DNA of 64,000 bases from TMED27 sp964350435 (GCA_964350435.1 CAYGJS010000008.1:1-64000), one strand, 5' to 3'. Counted from the stretch's first letter, positions 9,178 to 17,978 are shown. The notes: generated by a model from the sequence alone, not told the origin. Numbers and translations: made by a program.

Positions 9178-10695
9178 ATGAAGCGTATGAAATTAAGAAA
9201 TTTTCAAAATGTCATCACACGGACGGTTGCTATGCATAATGTCTTGCGTATGCGTGATCGGTATCTATTTACGCGAGCAAAAAGGCTTCGCGTTCGCTAT
9301 CTTGCCAGCGCGGCGATGATGTGCGTTTTAAGTTCGGTGTTGATTTTGAGCAATAGCAGTTCTTCTTTTGCTTTGAAAAGCTCTCTGGGGGCTTATGATT
9401 CGTCTTTTTCTGCGCGAGATTACTCCGAAGCCGAGCCGATTGATGCGTTTGGCAGTGACGAGCATGTGACGGATTTGTTGCAGGCGCATATTTCTGATGG
9501 GATTCGTAAAGCGTCTTTGGCACTTAAGAAGCCTGAAAATCCTAAATTTCGTGAAGTGCAGATTGGCGCAGGGGAGACCATTGCCGGCCAGCTTCAACAG
9601 GTTGGGCTGAGCGGGGCAGAAGCCTATAAAGCGGTTAAGGCTCTGGGGGAGTATTTTGATGTGCGCAAGGTGAAATCCGGACAAAAAATCGGGGTGCACT
9701 ATCAGCCTAATGATGATGGCGAGATGGTTTTTGCGAAGATGGATATGAATTTAAGTGCGGTAAAAGAAGTGTCTGTTTTGCGGAGCGGTCCGGAAGAGTT
9801 CAAAGCGGAGCTGATTGAAAAAGAGCTGATTAAGCGTGAATATGGCGGTAAGGCTCGTATTAAAAGTTCGGTGTTTGGATCGGCGGCGCGGGCCAATATT
9901 CCGCCGGCGATTATTGCGGATATGATCCGGATTTATTCATGGGATGTGGATTTTCAGCGCGATATCCGCGAGGGGGATAAAATTGAGGTTCTGTATGAGG
10001 CCTATGAAACCGAAGATGGGCAGTTCGGGAAATACGGCAATATTCTGTATGCAAGTCTGAACTTAAGCGGGATCGAAATTCCAATTTACCGTTTTAAAAT
10101 GTCTGATGGGCGCGTGGATTATTTCCAGCCCAATGGCCGCAGCATTAAGAAAACCCTGATGAAAACACCGATTGACGGGGCGCGAATTTCCTCGGGTTTC
10201 GGGATGCGTCACCATCCGGTGCTGGGGTATAACAAGATGCATAAGGGTATGGATTTCGCGGCCTCGACGGGCACGCCGATATACGCGGCTGGGGACGGCG
10301 TGGTCGAGGAAGCGGGGCGTAAAGGGGCGTATGGGAATTATATTCGCATTCGTCATAACTCCAAGCTTAAGACCGCTTATGCTCATATGCATAAATTTGG
10401 TAAAGGCATGAGCGCGGGCAAGCGTGTGAAGCAGGGTGATGTGATCGGCTATGTTGGCACAACAGGCCGTTCCACGGGGCCGCATCTTCATTACGAAGTT
10501 CTGGTTAACGGCAAGCAGGTTAATCCGGCGAGTGTTGATTTGCCCACGGGTGAGGAATTGACGGGGTCAGACAAGAAGAAGTTCAAAACCATGATCGGCG
10601 GGGTGAAGCAGCAATATGTGTCGCTGACCGATGGCGTGAAATTCGCGGCGCATGAGCCGGAAAACGAAGAAGAAAAGAAACGCTCCGGTTCTTGA
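9178..10695 (+). CDS. M23 family peptidoglycan metallopeptidase
   Basis: 505 residues. A basic N-terminal tail of about 42 residues precedes one membrane segment (YLASAAMMCVLSSVLILS). An extracytoplasmic region with a LysM/OapA-like fold (around residues 120-170) follows, then a C-terminal LytM/M23 domain. Zinc ligands are visible: His355 and Asp359 in HKGMD, and His436/His438 in GPHLHYEV, with YAHMH in between. All catalytic residues are present, so it is probably an active endopeptidase of cell-wall crosslinks rather than an EnvC-like activator. The N-terminus suggests it stays anchored in the inner membrane. Confidence 0.92.
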   Translation: MKRMKLRNFQNVITRTVAMHNVLRMRDRYLFTRAKRLRVRYLASAAMMCVLSSVLILSNSSSSFALKSSLGAYDSSFSARDYSEAEPIDAFGSDEHVTDLLQAHISDGIRKASLALKKPENPKFREVQIGAGETIAGQLQQVGLSGAEAYKAVKALGEYFDVRKVKSGQKIGVHYQPNDDGEMVFAKMDMNLSAVKEVSVLRSGPEEFKAELIEKELIKREYGGKARIKSSVFGSAARANIPPAIIADMIRIYSWDVDFQRDIREGDKIEVLYEAYETEDGQFGKYGNILYASLNLSGIEIPIYRFKMSDGRVDYFQPNGRSIKKTLMKTPIDGARISSGFGMRHHPVLGYNKMHKGMDFAASTGTPIYAAGDGVVEEAGRKGAYGNYIRIRHNSKLKTAYAHMHKFGKGMSAGKRVKQGDVIGYVGTTGRSTGPHLHYEVLVNGKQVNPASVDLPTGEELTGSDKKKFKTMIGGVKQQYVSLTDGVKFAAHEPENEEEKKRSGS

Positions 10696-10710
10696 TTTCA
10701 ATCTTCGTGC

Positions 10711-11388
10711 TTAAGGTTTTTTAACAATAAATCTCAGGATATATACGGATAGCAGGGCGGCGGCCATGGCAAACCAGAAGAATGCGTATTGCAGATGGTT
10801 GTTATTGAGATCAGGCTTTGTGCCAACGGGGATGAGGCTGTCGCCGGTTGTGTTTTCAGTATAAAGAATGACGGGCGCGAGCGGCGGAACCTCCAGCGCG
10901 GTTTCGATTTGCGCCAGATCAAGCCTGTACCACTGGCCTTTATCAGGGGTGTTTTGCGGCACGAATATGTTCGGTTTTGCGGGCGCGCGGAAGAGGCCGG
11001 TTAAAATCTGCCGCGGCGTGGTTGGGGTTTTGATCTCTCCGTGATTTTGCGGTGCCCAGCCGCGATTGACGAGCAAGGTTTCACCGCTTTGCGTTTTGAA
11101 GGGGGTGAAGATATGAACGCCCGTGACACCTTCATGAGTGCGGGGTTTTAGCTCTATGGTTTTGTTTTGCAAAAACTGTCCCGTGATCATGCCGCGCGTG
11201 AGGTCCAGCTCTGCCGAGAGCTGAGAGATTTGCGGGGCAGCGGTTTCATATTGCTGATCCAGCGCGGCGAGCAGATCGTTTTTCCATTGCAGGCGCTGGA
11301 GCTGCCAGCTTCCGAGGCCGCAGAGCACAATCATTCCGCCAGCCGTGAATGTCGTGGCCCAGAAAGGACATTTCGCGGATGAGGCCAT
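10711..11388 (-). CDS. surf1: SURF1 family cytochrome oxidase assembly protein
   Basis: 225 residues with a membrane helix at each end (TFTAGGMIVLCGLGSWQLQRL, and AFFWFAMAAALLSVYILRF), which is the SURF1 layout. Between them is a periplasmic domain with LLVNRGWAP and WYRLDLAQIE, both typical of the family. SURF1 assists heme a insertion into subunit I of aa3 oxidase. It is the last gene of the minus-strand oxidase cluster, two bases behind the DUF983 gene, as in many alphaproteobacteria. Confidence 0.93.
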   Translation of the reverse strand: MASSAKCPFWATTFTAGGMIVLCGLGSWQLQRLQWKNDLLAALDQQYETAAPQISQLSAELDLTRGMITGQFLQNKTIELKPRTHEGVTGVHIFTPFKTQSGETLLVNRGWAPQNHGEIKTPTTPRQILTGLFRAPAKPNIFVPQNTPDKGQWYRLDLAQIETALEVPPLAPVILYTENTTGDSLIPVGTKPDLNNNHLQYAFFWFAMAAALLSVYILRFIVKKP

Positions 11389-11390
11389 GG

Positions 11391-11768
11391 TTATTTATCC
11401 CAGTCCGTGCGGCGGTGTTTGAATTGCAGGGCGATGATATAGGCTTTGAGCGGGCGGAGCGCGCCGAGCGTTATTGTGAGTGCAAGCACGCCCCAAACGC
11501 AGGCATGAAGCCAGAGCGGCCAGTGGAAGGCGGCGTCTGTCATCAACGCAATCGGCACGAGCAGGAAGCCGAGAATGAAAATCAGGAAGACGGCGGGGCC
11601 GTCGGCGCTGTCGCTTTTTTTGAGATCAAGCCTGCAGGACGGGCAATGATCTTGAAGCTCCAATGAGGTTTTGCTCTTATAAAGATTACCCGTCATGCAG
11701 GCGGGGCATTTGCAAGCCCAGCCCAGTTTGAGCATTTCGGTGTCCATGAGAGCGATCGGAAAGATCAT
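11391..11768 (-). CDS. DUF983 family membrane protein
   Basis: 125 residues with two CxxC pairs (CPAC near residue 19 and CPSC near residue 43) that look like a small zinc ribbon, followed by two membrane helices (about residues 58-80 and 85-105). This is the DUF983 arrangement. The gene lies directly between coxC and surf1, its usual position in alphaproteobacterial oxidase clusters, and its start follows the coxC stop within eight bases. A role in oxidase biogenesis is suggested by context only. Confidence 0.88.
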   Translation of the reverse strand: MIFPIALMDTEMLKLGWACKCPACMTGNLYKSKTSLELQDHCPSCRLDLKKSDSADGPAVFLIFILGFLLVPIALMTDAAFHWPLWLHACVWGVLALTITLGALRPLKAYIIALQFKHRRTDWDK

Positions 11769-11775
11769 CCTCTTG

Positions 11776-12669
11776 CTATGATTGCGCGGCTAAGGGGTGC
11801 AGAGCCGTGTGGTCGATTCCTATGGTTTGTCCCCACCAATAAACGGCGACAAACAGGAACAGCCAGACCACGTCAACAAAGTGCCAGTACCATGCGGCGG
11901 CTTCGAATCCGAAATGTTTCTCAGGGGTGAAGTGGCCTTTTTTGGCGCGTTTATAACATATGTATAAGAATACGGTGCCGACGAAAACGTGGAAGCCGTG
12001 AAAGCCTGTGGCCATATAGAATGTCGAGGCGTATATCCCTTCGGTAAAGCCAAAGGCGGTGTGGCCATATTCATAGACTTGGAAGCATAAGAAAATGACG
12101 CCGAGTAATACGGTGAGTCCGAGACCTTTTTTGAAGCTTTCCTGATCGTTTTCAAGAATAGCATGGTGTGCCCATGTGACTGTGCAGCCCGATAGCAGCA
12201 GGATCATGGTCATCAGGAAGGGCAGATCAAACGGCGGAATGGTCTCGATTGCGGCCGGCGGCCAGACATAGCCTATGGCCTCGGTGGGGAAGAAGGAGGC
12301 AGAGAAAAATGCCCAGAAAAACGCGAAGAAAAACATGATCTCGGAGGCGATGAACAACATCATGCCATAGCGGAATCCAATTTCGGCCATTTTTGTGTGC
12401 GCTTTTTCAACAACGGATTCGTAGATCACGTCTTTCCACCAAAAGAACATGCAGACCATGATGGAGAAAACGCCAAGAAGCGGGCCATACGGGAAAGGAA
12501 GCTCCGTCCCGCCGGCGGCCAGGGCTTCGCGGTATCCCGGAAAATACAGCACCATCATCAGAGCGAAGAAACCGGCTGCAAAAGAGCTGATCAGCGGCCA
12601 GATATTGGGGCGCACGATGTGGTAAGGGTGGGGTTTTCCGGTTGTCGTGTATTCGATATAATCGGCCAT
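11776..12669 (-). CDS. ctaE: Cytochrome c oxidase subunit III
   Basis: 297 residues, rich in membrane helices, with subunit III hallmarks such as HPYHIVRPNIWP at the N-terminus, EIMFFFAFFWAFFSASFFPTE, TVTWAHHAI and the C-terminal AAAWYWHFVDVVWLFLFVAVYWWG. It forms the third core subunit of the aa3 oxidase. A family A palindromic element sits between it and ctaG upstream, in the space where its own leader would begin. Confidence 0.96.
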   Translation of the reverse strand: MADYIEYTTTGKPHPYHIVRPNIWPLISSFAAGFFALMMVLYFPGYREALAAGGTELPFPYGPLLGVFSIMVCMFFWWKDVIYESVVEKAHTKMAEIGFRYGMMLFIASEIMFFFAFFWAFFSASFFPTEAIGYVWPPAAIETIPPFDLPFLMTMILLLSGCTVTWAHHAILENDQESFKKGLGLTVLLGVIFLCFQVYEYGHTAFGFTEGIYASTFYMATGFHGFHVFVGTVFLYICYKRAKKGHFTPEKHFGFEAAAWYWHFVDVVWLFLFVAVYWWGQTIGIDHTALHPLAAQS

Positions 12670-12675
12670 TTAGAC

Positions 12676-12770
12676 TTGCTTCCTTTTGCTTTTTCAGTGC
12701 GTTGCCGCGCTTCTAAAATAGTTTTCGATTTGTTGTCGCTTGCGCCTACTGAAAAAGCAAAATCAAGCAA
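12676..12770. repeat. Palindromic element, family A copy 2
   Basis: The core at 12695-12751 (AGTGCGTTGCCGCGCTTCTA ... GTCGCTTGCGCCTACT) is flanked by arms GCTTCCTTTTGCTTTTTCAG (left) and the reverse complement of GCTTGATTTTGCTTTTTCAG (right), 18 of 20 matching. These arms share nothing with the arms of the other copies. The element fills the ctaG-coxC spacer. Confidence 0.82.
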
Positions 12771-12829
12771 CTTTGTGATCTCTTTGACGGGTCTTTGTAT
12801 AAAATTCCTACATCCGTTATACAACAATT

Positions 12830-13420
12830 TTATTGATTGTAATAGTCTTCCAGAGCCTCATCAAGTGCCTTGGATTCAGAACGGAAGAAAGTATACGACA
12901 GTGTGATGGTTTTGACATCGGCCATATCCGGGTCATCGGCTATTTGCGGGTCGACGAAGAACATGACGGGCATAGAGACCTCTTGCCCGCCTTGCAGGAT
13001 TTGTTCGTCAAAGCAGAAGCATTGCACCTTGTGAAAATATTTTCCGACCTTCAGTGGCGTGACATTATAAACGGCCGTGCCCGCGGTGGGGGTGTCCAGT
13101 TTGTTTTTCGCAGTATAGGCGGTCAGGCCGCGCTGGCCGATTCTGACATCCACGGAGCGTTGCTGCGGTTTAAAAAGCCATGGCAGTCCTTTGTCTGTAT
13201 CGGCGTTGAAATTTATGGTGATTGTGCGGTCAAGGATGACATCGGGAAGCGCGCTTGAAACCTGGGTGGTGCCGCCGAACCCTGTGACGCGGCAAAACAG
13301 ATCGTAAAGCGGGACGGAGGCATAAGCAAGGGCGGCCATGCCAAACACGACGGCCAAAATGGTCAGGCCGAGTTTGGCGTTTTTGCGGGCGATTTCTGCA
13401 TGTTTATCGGGTGTATTCAT
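12830..13420 (-). CDS. ctaG: Cytochrome c oxidase assembly protein CtaG (Cox11 type)
   Basis: 196 residues with one N-terminal membrane helix (AKLGLTILAVVFGMAALAYA) and a periplasmic copper-binding domain. The copper ligands are in QCFCF near residue 148, followed by the conserved MPVMFFVDP. Cox11/CtaG proteins deliver copper to the CuB site of subunit I. The gene sits in the minus-strand oxidase cluster upstream of coxC, as expected. Confidence 0.95.
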   Translation of the reverse strand: MNTPDKHAEIARKNAKLGLTILAVVFGMAALAYASVPLYDLFCRVTGFGGTTQVSSALPDVILDRTITINFNADTDKGLPWLFKPQQRSVDVRIGQRGLTAYTAKNKLDTPTAGTAVYNVTPLKVGKYFHKVQCFCFDEQILQGGQEVSMPVMFFVDPQIADDPDMADVKTITLSYTFFRSESKALDEALEDYYNQ

Positions 13421-13458
13421 ACCCTTGTTAAATAGGGCTTTGGGGTAGAATTCAAGAT

Positions 13459-13761
13459 CTATTCATAACGGGATTGATAGCCGTTAAATTTACGGTCCCC
13501 TTCAATGGCTTTAAGATCAGCTTCATATTGGGCACGCGCGGCGCGGCGCGGCGCGGCGAAGGCTTCGTTGCGTTCATTTATCAATTCACGAAATTTATTG
13601 GCTTCGAGGCGGTATGCGAGTTGGCGTTGATAGATATCACAAAAAGCTGTGTTCGGGGTTTCGCCGAGAGCCGCCTGTGCCGGCACGCCGCATTGCTCAA
13701 TTTCGGCGAAAGCGGGGGCGGATAAAATGACCAGTGAGAGCATTAACGTGAAAATACGCAT
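13459..13761 (-). CDS. Small secreted protein of unknown function in the oxidase cluster
   Basis: About 100 residues from the ATG at 13761, chosen because AAGGA lies eight bases upstream; an ATG at 13785 would add eight residues. A signal peptide (IFTLMLSLVILSAPAFA) precedes an acidic/basic helical region with two cysteines (EQCGVP and NTAFCDIY), followed by long charged helices rich in arginine and glutamate. I do not recognise a family. It lies between ctaG and the 40-residue membrane protein, in the place where assembly factors normally occur, so an oxidase-related role is possible but unproven. A GCGCG-rich tandem stretch encodes the APRRAARA segment. Confidence 0.65.
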   Translation of the reverse strand: MRIFTLMLSLVILSAPAFAEIEQCGVPAQAALGETPNTAFCDIYQRQLAYRLEANKFRELINERNEAFAAPRRAARAQYEADLKAIEGDRKFNGYQSRYE

Positions 13762-13831
13762 GAGAGTTTTCCTTAGACCTTTCATATTTCAGTTTACAGG
13801 AAAAATGCAAAAGGGTCTACGGATTCGTGTT

Positions 13832-13954
13832 TTAGCTTACGCCGGCAATTTTAATCATGGTTACGGCCCATATAATGGCGATGGCGCCGAGGATGATGGC
13901 TAAAACAGTCATATTCTTTTTAAATTTGGCTTTGTGTATTTCGCTATGTGGCAT
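13832..13954 (-). CDS. 40-residue single-helix membrane protein (CoxF/oxidase-assembly microprotein-like)
   Basis: A 40-codon frame opens with MPHSEIHKAKFKKNMTVLA and continues as one hydrophobic helix (VLAIILGAIAIIWAVTMIKI). It overlaps the last 11 bases of ctaB, including the stop codon, so translation is probably coupled. A short basic N-terminus plus one helix between ctaB and ctaG is the pattern of the small CoxF-like proteins seen in alphaproteobacterial oxidase clusters. Function is inferred from position and shape only. Confidence 0.72.
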   Translation of the reverse strand: MPHSEIHKAKFKKNMTVLAIILGAIAIIWAVTMIKIAGVS

Positions 13955-14840
13955 CGATCATTAATCCTAAGAATAAAGCAAAAAGATAAAATACGGAGTA
14001 TCCGAACATGAGTTTAGCATGTTTGAGGTCTTCATTCATTAAAACGCGGATATTGGAGAAGATAAAGCCTGCGCCGAGCGCGGCGGCGATACTCCCATAA
14101 AGCGCGCCTGAATAGCCAAGCACATATGGCGCAAGCGAAAGCGGGACAAGAATCAGGGTGTAAATCATCATCTGGATTTTGGTGGAGCGCGCACCGGCGG
14201 TGACCGTCATCATCGGGATTTTGGCGCGTTTGTAATCTTCATTGGCGAACAGCGAAAGTGCCCAAAAATGCGGCGGTGTCCAGAAAAAAATGATCGCAAA
14301 CAGTATGATGGGAAACAGGGTGATATCCCCCGTAACGGCCGCCCAGCCAATCACGGGCGGGAATGCGCCTGCCGCGCCGCCAATCACAATATTTTGCGGT
14401 GTCGAGCGTTTCAGCCACATGGTGTAGATCACGACGTAAAACAGATTGGCGAAGGCGAGCAGCGCGGCGGCGACATAGTTGGTGGCCAGTGCCATGAGGG
14501 TGACGGAGGCCACGGAGAGAATAATCCCGAAGGCGAGAGCTTCGTTATGATTGAGGCGGCCAGCGGGCAGGGGGCGGTCTTTGGTGCGGTTCATAATCGC
14601 GTCGATATCGCGGTCATACCACATATTGATTGCGCCGGCTGCGCCTGCGCCGACCGCAAGGCAAAACATCGCGACCAGCATGAGGAAGGGATGCGCGGTA
14701 TCAAGGCCTGGCGCGACCCACATGCCGGCAAAGCCGCTGAAAAGCACAAGGGACATGACCTTGGGTTTGAGCAGGGCATAGTAATCGGAGATTGTGGTTT
14801 CGTTGCCTGCGAAAGTTTCTGAGAACAGCGCGTTATTCAT
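13944..14840 (-). CDS. ctaB: Protoheme IX farnesyltransferase (heme O synthase)
   Basis: 298 residues of a UbiA-superfamily prenyltransferase with about nine membrane helices. The first aspartate motif is NMWYDRDIDAIMNRT followed by KDRPLPAG; the second is in the YKRAKIPMM region. These and the oxidase context indicate heme O synthase rather than a quinone prenyltransferase. It converts protoheme to heme O, the precursor of heme A for the aa3 oxidase. Two secreted-protein genes separate it from coxA upstream. Confidence 0.95.
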   Translation of the reverse strand: MNNALFSETFAGNETTISDYYALLKPKVMSLVLFSGFAGMWVAPGLDTAHPFLMLVAMFCLAVGAGAAGAINMWYDRDIDAIMNRTKDRPLPAGRLNHNEALAFGIILSVASVTLMALATNYVAAALLAFANLFYVVIYTMWLKRSTPQNIVIGGAAGAFPPVIGWAAVTGDITLFPIILFAIIFFWTPPHFWALSLFANEDYKRAKIPMMTVTAGARSTKIQMMIYTLILVPLSLAPYVLGYSGALYGSIAAALGAGFIFSNIRVLMNEDLKHAKLMFGYSVFYLFALFLGLMIDAT

Positions 14841-14917
14841 AGGGGTTTATGTAGCATAAAGATCGGCAAAAGCCATGTATAATTTTGATACGGGGGGCAG
14901 CTATCGGGATTTCATTG

Positions 14918-15304
14918 TTAAAAGCCCGACCATGCCGCGCCATCGCAAAATTGCGGCACTGAACCGTTATAGCGCAAGGCACCCTCGTTCGGGCCGCCAC
15001 AAGGATTTGCATCATTGCCGATGAAGACAGAGCCTTCGGAAAAATCACCAGAGAGATTGAGAAGTCCGGCGCCCGCTCCGATTGTTGCGCCGGTTTCCAG
15101 ATTGAACCAGTCCGTACCGTTACAGAGTTCAAACCCGTTTGCGGTTGTATATCTGAGCGCGCCCTCATAAGTTGAGTTGCAGGTTCCGGTTGCGGCGTTG
15201 CTGAATTTTATACTGCCGTCAGAAAAATCCGCCGATGTTTCCTGGGCTGCTGCCAGAGATGGCATCATGGATAAGCACAGTGCGAGAAAGAGTATAAATT
15301 TCAT
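14918..15304 (-). CDS. Secreted protein with two EGALRY...CDGxxW repeat units
   Basis: 128 residues with a signal peptide (FLALCLSMMPSLAAAQ). The mature part is two copies of one unit: FSDGS, about ten residues, C, EGALRY, a short spacer, FELCNGTDW; then FSEGS, C, EGALRY, PQFCDGAAWSGF at the C-terminus. Each unit has two cysteines, which could pair. The unit also occurs, split, in the upstream gene at 15320-16222, so the two are paralogous and presumably co-expressed (gap 15 bases). The motif is common at the ends of surface or filament-associated proteins, but no function is established here. Confidence 0.7.
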   Translation of the reverse strand: MKFILFLALCLSMMPSLAAAQETSADFSDGSIKFSNAATGTCNSTYEGALRYTTANGFELCNGTDWFNLETGATIGAGAGLLNLSGDFSEGSVFIGNDANPCGGPNEGALRYNGSVPQFCDGAAWSGF

Positions 15305-15319
15305 TTTTATTCTGCTTTT

Positions 15320-16222
15320 TTAAAAATCTGTCCAGGTTGTGCCATCGCAAAATTGTAAAGTTGATCCGCCAACGCCCGATATCCCCAAGCCCCATTTACT
15401 GTTTAGATAGCCTAATGCGTTATCACGCTCTGCCGAGGTTGTGTCTCCGGCAAAGATGACGTCGCCGATTTTTCCGTCATAGGCAAACGGGCTTGTGGGA
15501 CCTCCCAGGTTTATGTAATTACTGTTGAGTGCATTTGAGGCTGTGTGGCTGTCTGTATCGAGGGTGTTGTTGAGCCTTACACGAACGCTTGTGCCATCAC
15601 GCCAGACTTCCAAAACGGCCAAGCTTCCCGTGCCATAGTTCAGGGTTGTGAAATTTTTGGTTGCGCCGCCCGCACCAAAATAGAGCCTGGGGGTTGTTCC
15701 TGCCAAAATCAATTGTACGCCGTATGAGGTGAAGAGATAATCAATGTTGGGGTTTGCTGTATCTCTATTTATAAGCATTGCTATATAGAAATTTCCTGCC
15801 CCAAGATTATAGGTAAAAGGCATGTTGTCGTAGTTGAGGTAGTCTTCTTCATTTAGTGTTCTGTCAAAATCGAGAATCGCTACAGAGTTTGCAGTTGTCA
15901 TGCTGGGTCGTCTGTTGACGGTGCCTTGGTCAAAGTCTTTGCTGGGATCACCAACAGGTTCCCAGTTTGAGACGTTTCCGGTGATGTTTTGGGTCGGATC
16001 CAGCCAGAATTCAAGATTTGTCAGATCTGAGGGTGAAAATGTGGTTGTTATATCCGCGTATCTTATGCTTCCTTCCAAGGCAGGGGCGCAGGCTCTGCTG
16101 TCTGCTCCAACGATGATGGAGCCGCTGTTAAAATTGGCAGAGGTCTGAGCGTTCGCGTTGGAAAAGCCTAAGCTGAGGCAGAGGCTTGCTGAAAATATTA
16201 TGGTTTTAAGATGTTTGATCAC
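15320..16222 (-). CDS. Secreted LamG/concanavalin-like protein with split CDGxxW unit
   Basis: 300 residues with a signal peptide ending near SNANAQ. The first part matches the beginning of the neighbour's repeat unit (FNSGS, C, EGSIRY) and the last 12 residues match its end (LQFCDGTTWTDF). Between them is about 230 residues of beta-rich sequence opening LTNLEFWLDPTQN and containing YFGAGG, VLEVWRDGTSVRVRLN and GKIGDVIFAGD, which resembles a LamG/concanavalin-type jelly roll of the kind that binds glycans. It lies just after coxA and its terminator. Confidence 0.7.
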   Translation of the reverse strand: MIKHLKTIIFSASLCLSLGFSNANAQTSANFNSGSIIVGADSRACAPALEGSIRYADITTTFSPSDLTNLEFWLDPTQNITGNVSNWEPVGDPSKDFDQGTVNRRPSMTTANSVAILDFDRTLNEEDYLNYDNMPFTYNLGAGNFYIAMLINRDTANPNIDYLFTSYGVQLILAGTTPRLYFGAGGATKNFTTLNYGTGSLAVLEVWRDGTSVRVRLNNTLDTDSHTASNALNSNYINLGGPTSPFAYDGKIGDVIFAGDTTSAERDNALGYLNSKWGLGISGVGGSTLQFCDGTTWTDF

Positions 16223-16286
16223 ACTTATATTTTCCCTTACTTTTTCTATTTTAGCATAAAAACCTTACAAAATATGAATTTATCAT

Positions 16287-16323
16287 ACAAAAAACCCCGC
16301 GGTTTTGGGAGCGGGGTTTTTGA
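16287..16323. terminator. Bidirectional terminator downstream of coxA
   Basis: AAAACCCCGC (16291-16300) pairs with GCGGGGTTTT (16311-16320) around a ten-base loop, with A and T runs on both sides. It separates the coxB-coxA transcript from the two secreted-protein genes. Confidence 0.85.
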
Positions 16324-16347
16324 TTTTTTTACGCCTGAGTGTGCAGC

Positions 16348-17943
16348 TTATTTCACCATGGGCTGGATATCGAACTGGTGGAATGGCGGCGGTGAAGAAA
16401 CCGTCCATTCCAGCGTCTTGGCCTCAGGGCCTGCATTCCAGTAATTATCGCCGACGCGGCGGCCGAAGAATAGGGTGTAGAAGACGACGAAGACGAAGAA
16501 CAGTGTCGCCAGCCCTGTGGCATAGGCGCCGTAGGATGAGACCATATTCCAGCCCGCATAGGCATCGGGGTAGTCGATGTAGCGGCGCGGCATGCCAGCA
16601 AGGCCGAGGAAGTGCTGCGGGAAGAAGACCGCGTTGACGCCGACGAAGGTGAGCCAGAAATGGACGCAGCCCATCCATTCAGGGTATTGGCGGCCCGACA
16701 TTTTGCCGATCCAGTAATAAAACCCTGCGAAGAGGGCGAAAACCGCGCCGAGGGATAGAACATAGTGGAAGTGTGCGACCACATAATATGTATCATGCAA
16801 GGCGACATCCATACCTGCATTGGCAAGCACCACGCCCGTAACCCCGCCAACCGTGAACAGGAAGATAAATCCCACGGCCCACAGCATCGGGGTTTTGAAC
16901 TCAATCGAGCCGCCCCACATGGTGGCGATCCATGAGAAAATCTTGACGCCTGTGGGTACGGCGATGATGAGCGTGGCGGCTGTGAAGTACGCGCGCACGT
17001 TAACATCCATACCCACGGTATACATATGGTGCGCCCAGACGATGAAACCCACGAAGCCGATTGAAACCATCGCATAGGCCATGCCGAGATAACCGAAAAT
17101 CGGCTTTTTCGAGAAGGTGGATACGATGTGGCTGATGATGCCGAAAGCGGGCAAAATCATGATGTAGACTTCGGGGTGGCCGAAGAACCAGAATAAATGC
17201 TGGTAAAGCAGAGGGTCACCGCCGCCTTCGGGGCGGAAGAAGCTGGTGCCGAAGTTCCGGTCGGTCAGCAGCATGGTGATCGCGCCGCCGAGAACAGGTA
17301 CAGCCAGAACCAGCAAGAAGGCGGTAATCAGCATCCCCCAGACAAAGAGGGGCATTTTATGCAGTGTCATGCCCGGTGCGCGCATGTTGAAAATCGTGGT
17401 GATGAAGTTTGCCGCGCCGAGGATGGAGCTCGCGCCCGCGAGGTGGAGAGCGAAGATCGCCATATCGACCGAAAGCCCCGGATGGCCCAGCGTATCGGAA
17501 AGCGGGGGATAGACGGTCCAGCCGGTTCCTGCGCCTGCGCCGACGAAGGCAGAGGCGATCAGAAGCATAAAGGCGGGGACGATCAGCCAGAATGAAATGT
17601 TATTGAGGCGCGGGAAGGCCATATCGGGCGCGCCGATCATCAGCGGGACAAACCAGTTCCCAAAGCCGCCTATCAGGCCGGGCATGACCACGAAGAACAC
17701 CATAATCAGGCCGTGGGCGGTGATGAAGACGTTCCACATCTGCCCGTCGGGGTTGCCTGCGGCGTCAACCATGAACTGGACACCGGGTTCCTGAAGCTCC
17801 ATGCGCATGATCATCGAGAATAATCCGCCGATTAATCCGGCGAAGATTGAGAAGATTATATAAAGCGTACCGATGTCTTTGTGGTTGGTCGACATGAACC
17901 ACCGTTCAAAGAAACCCGGTTTATGATCTGCGTGATCGCCCAT
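16348..17943 (-). CDS. ctaD: Cytochrome c oxidase subunit I
   Basis: 531 residues, the size of aa3-type subunit I, with 12 predicted membrane helices. The CuB and heme motifs are present: WFFGHPEVYIMILPAFG (His-Glu-Pro-Glu-Val-Tyr, with the cross-linked His-Tyr pair), VWAHHMYTVGMDVN, and HDTYYVVAHFHYVLSLG, which holds the heme ligands. It reduces oxygen and pumps protons in the inner membrane. It lies downstream of subunit II with a 35-base spacer. Confidence 0.97.
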   Translation of the reverse strand: MGDHADHKPGFFERWFMSTNHKDIGTLYIIFSIFAGLIGGLFSMIMRMELQEPGVQFMVDAAGNPDGQMWNVFITAHGLIMVFFVVMPGLIGGFGNWFVPLMIGAPDMAFPRLNNISFWLIVPAFMLLIASAFVGAGAGTGWTVYPPLSDTLGHPGLSVDMAIFALHLAGASSILGAANFITTIFNMRAPGMTLHKMPLFVWGMLITAFLLVLAVPVLGGAITMLLTDRNFGTSFFRPEGGGDPLLYQHLFWFFGHPEVYIMILPAFGIISHIVSTFSKKPIFGYLGMAYAMVSIGFVGFIVWAHHMYTVGMDVNVRAYFTAATLIIAVPTGVKIFSWIATMWGGSIEFKTPMLWAVGFIFLFTVGGVTGVVLANAGMDVALHDTYYVVAHFHYVLSLGAVFALFAGFYYWIGKMSGRQYPEWMGCVHFWLTFVGVNAVFFPQHFLGLAGMPRRYIDYPDAYAGWNMVSSYGAYATGLATLFFVFVVFYTLFFGRRVGDNYWNAGPEAKTLEWTVSSPPPFHQFDIQPMVK

Positions 17944-17978
17944 TTTAAAATGTCCTTTTGGTTATCTAATGTTCTTGT

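Noticed and set aside
13541..13560. GCGCG tandem in the small secreted protein gene as a regulatory repeat
   Set aside because: It encodes the APRRAARA part of the protein and is short; no separate function is indicated.
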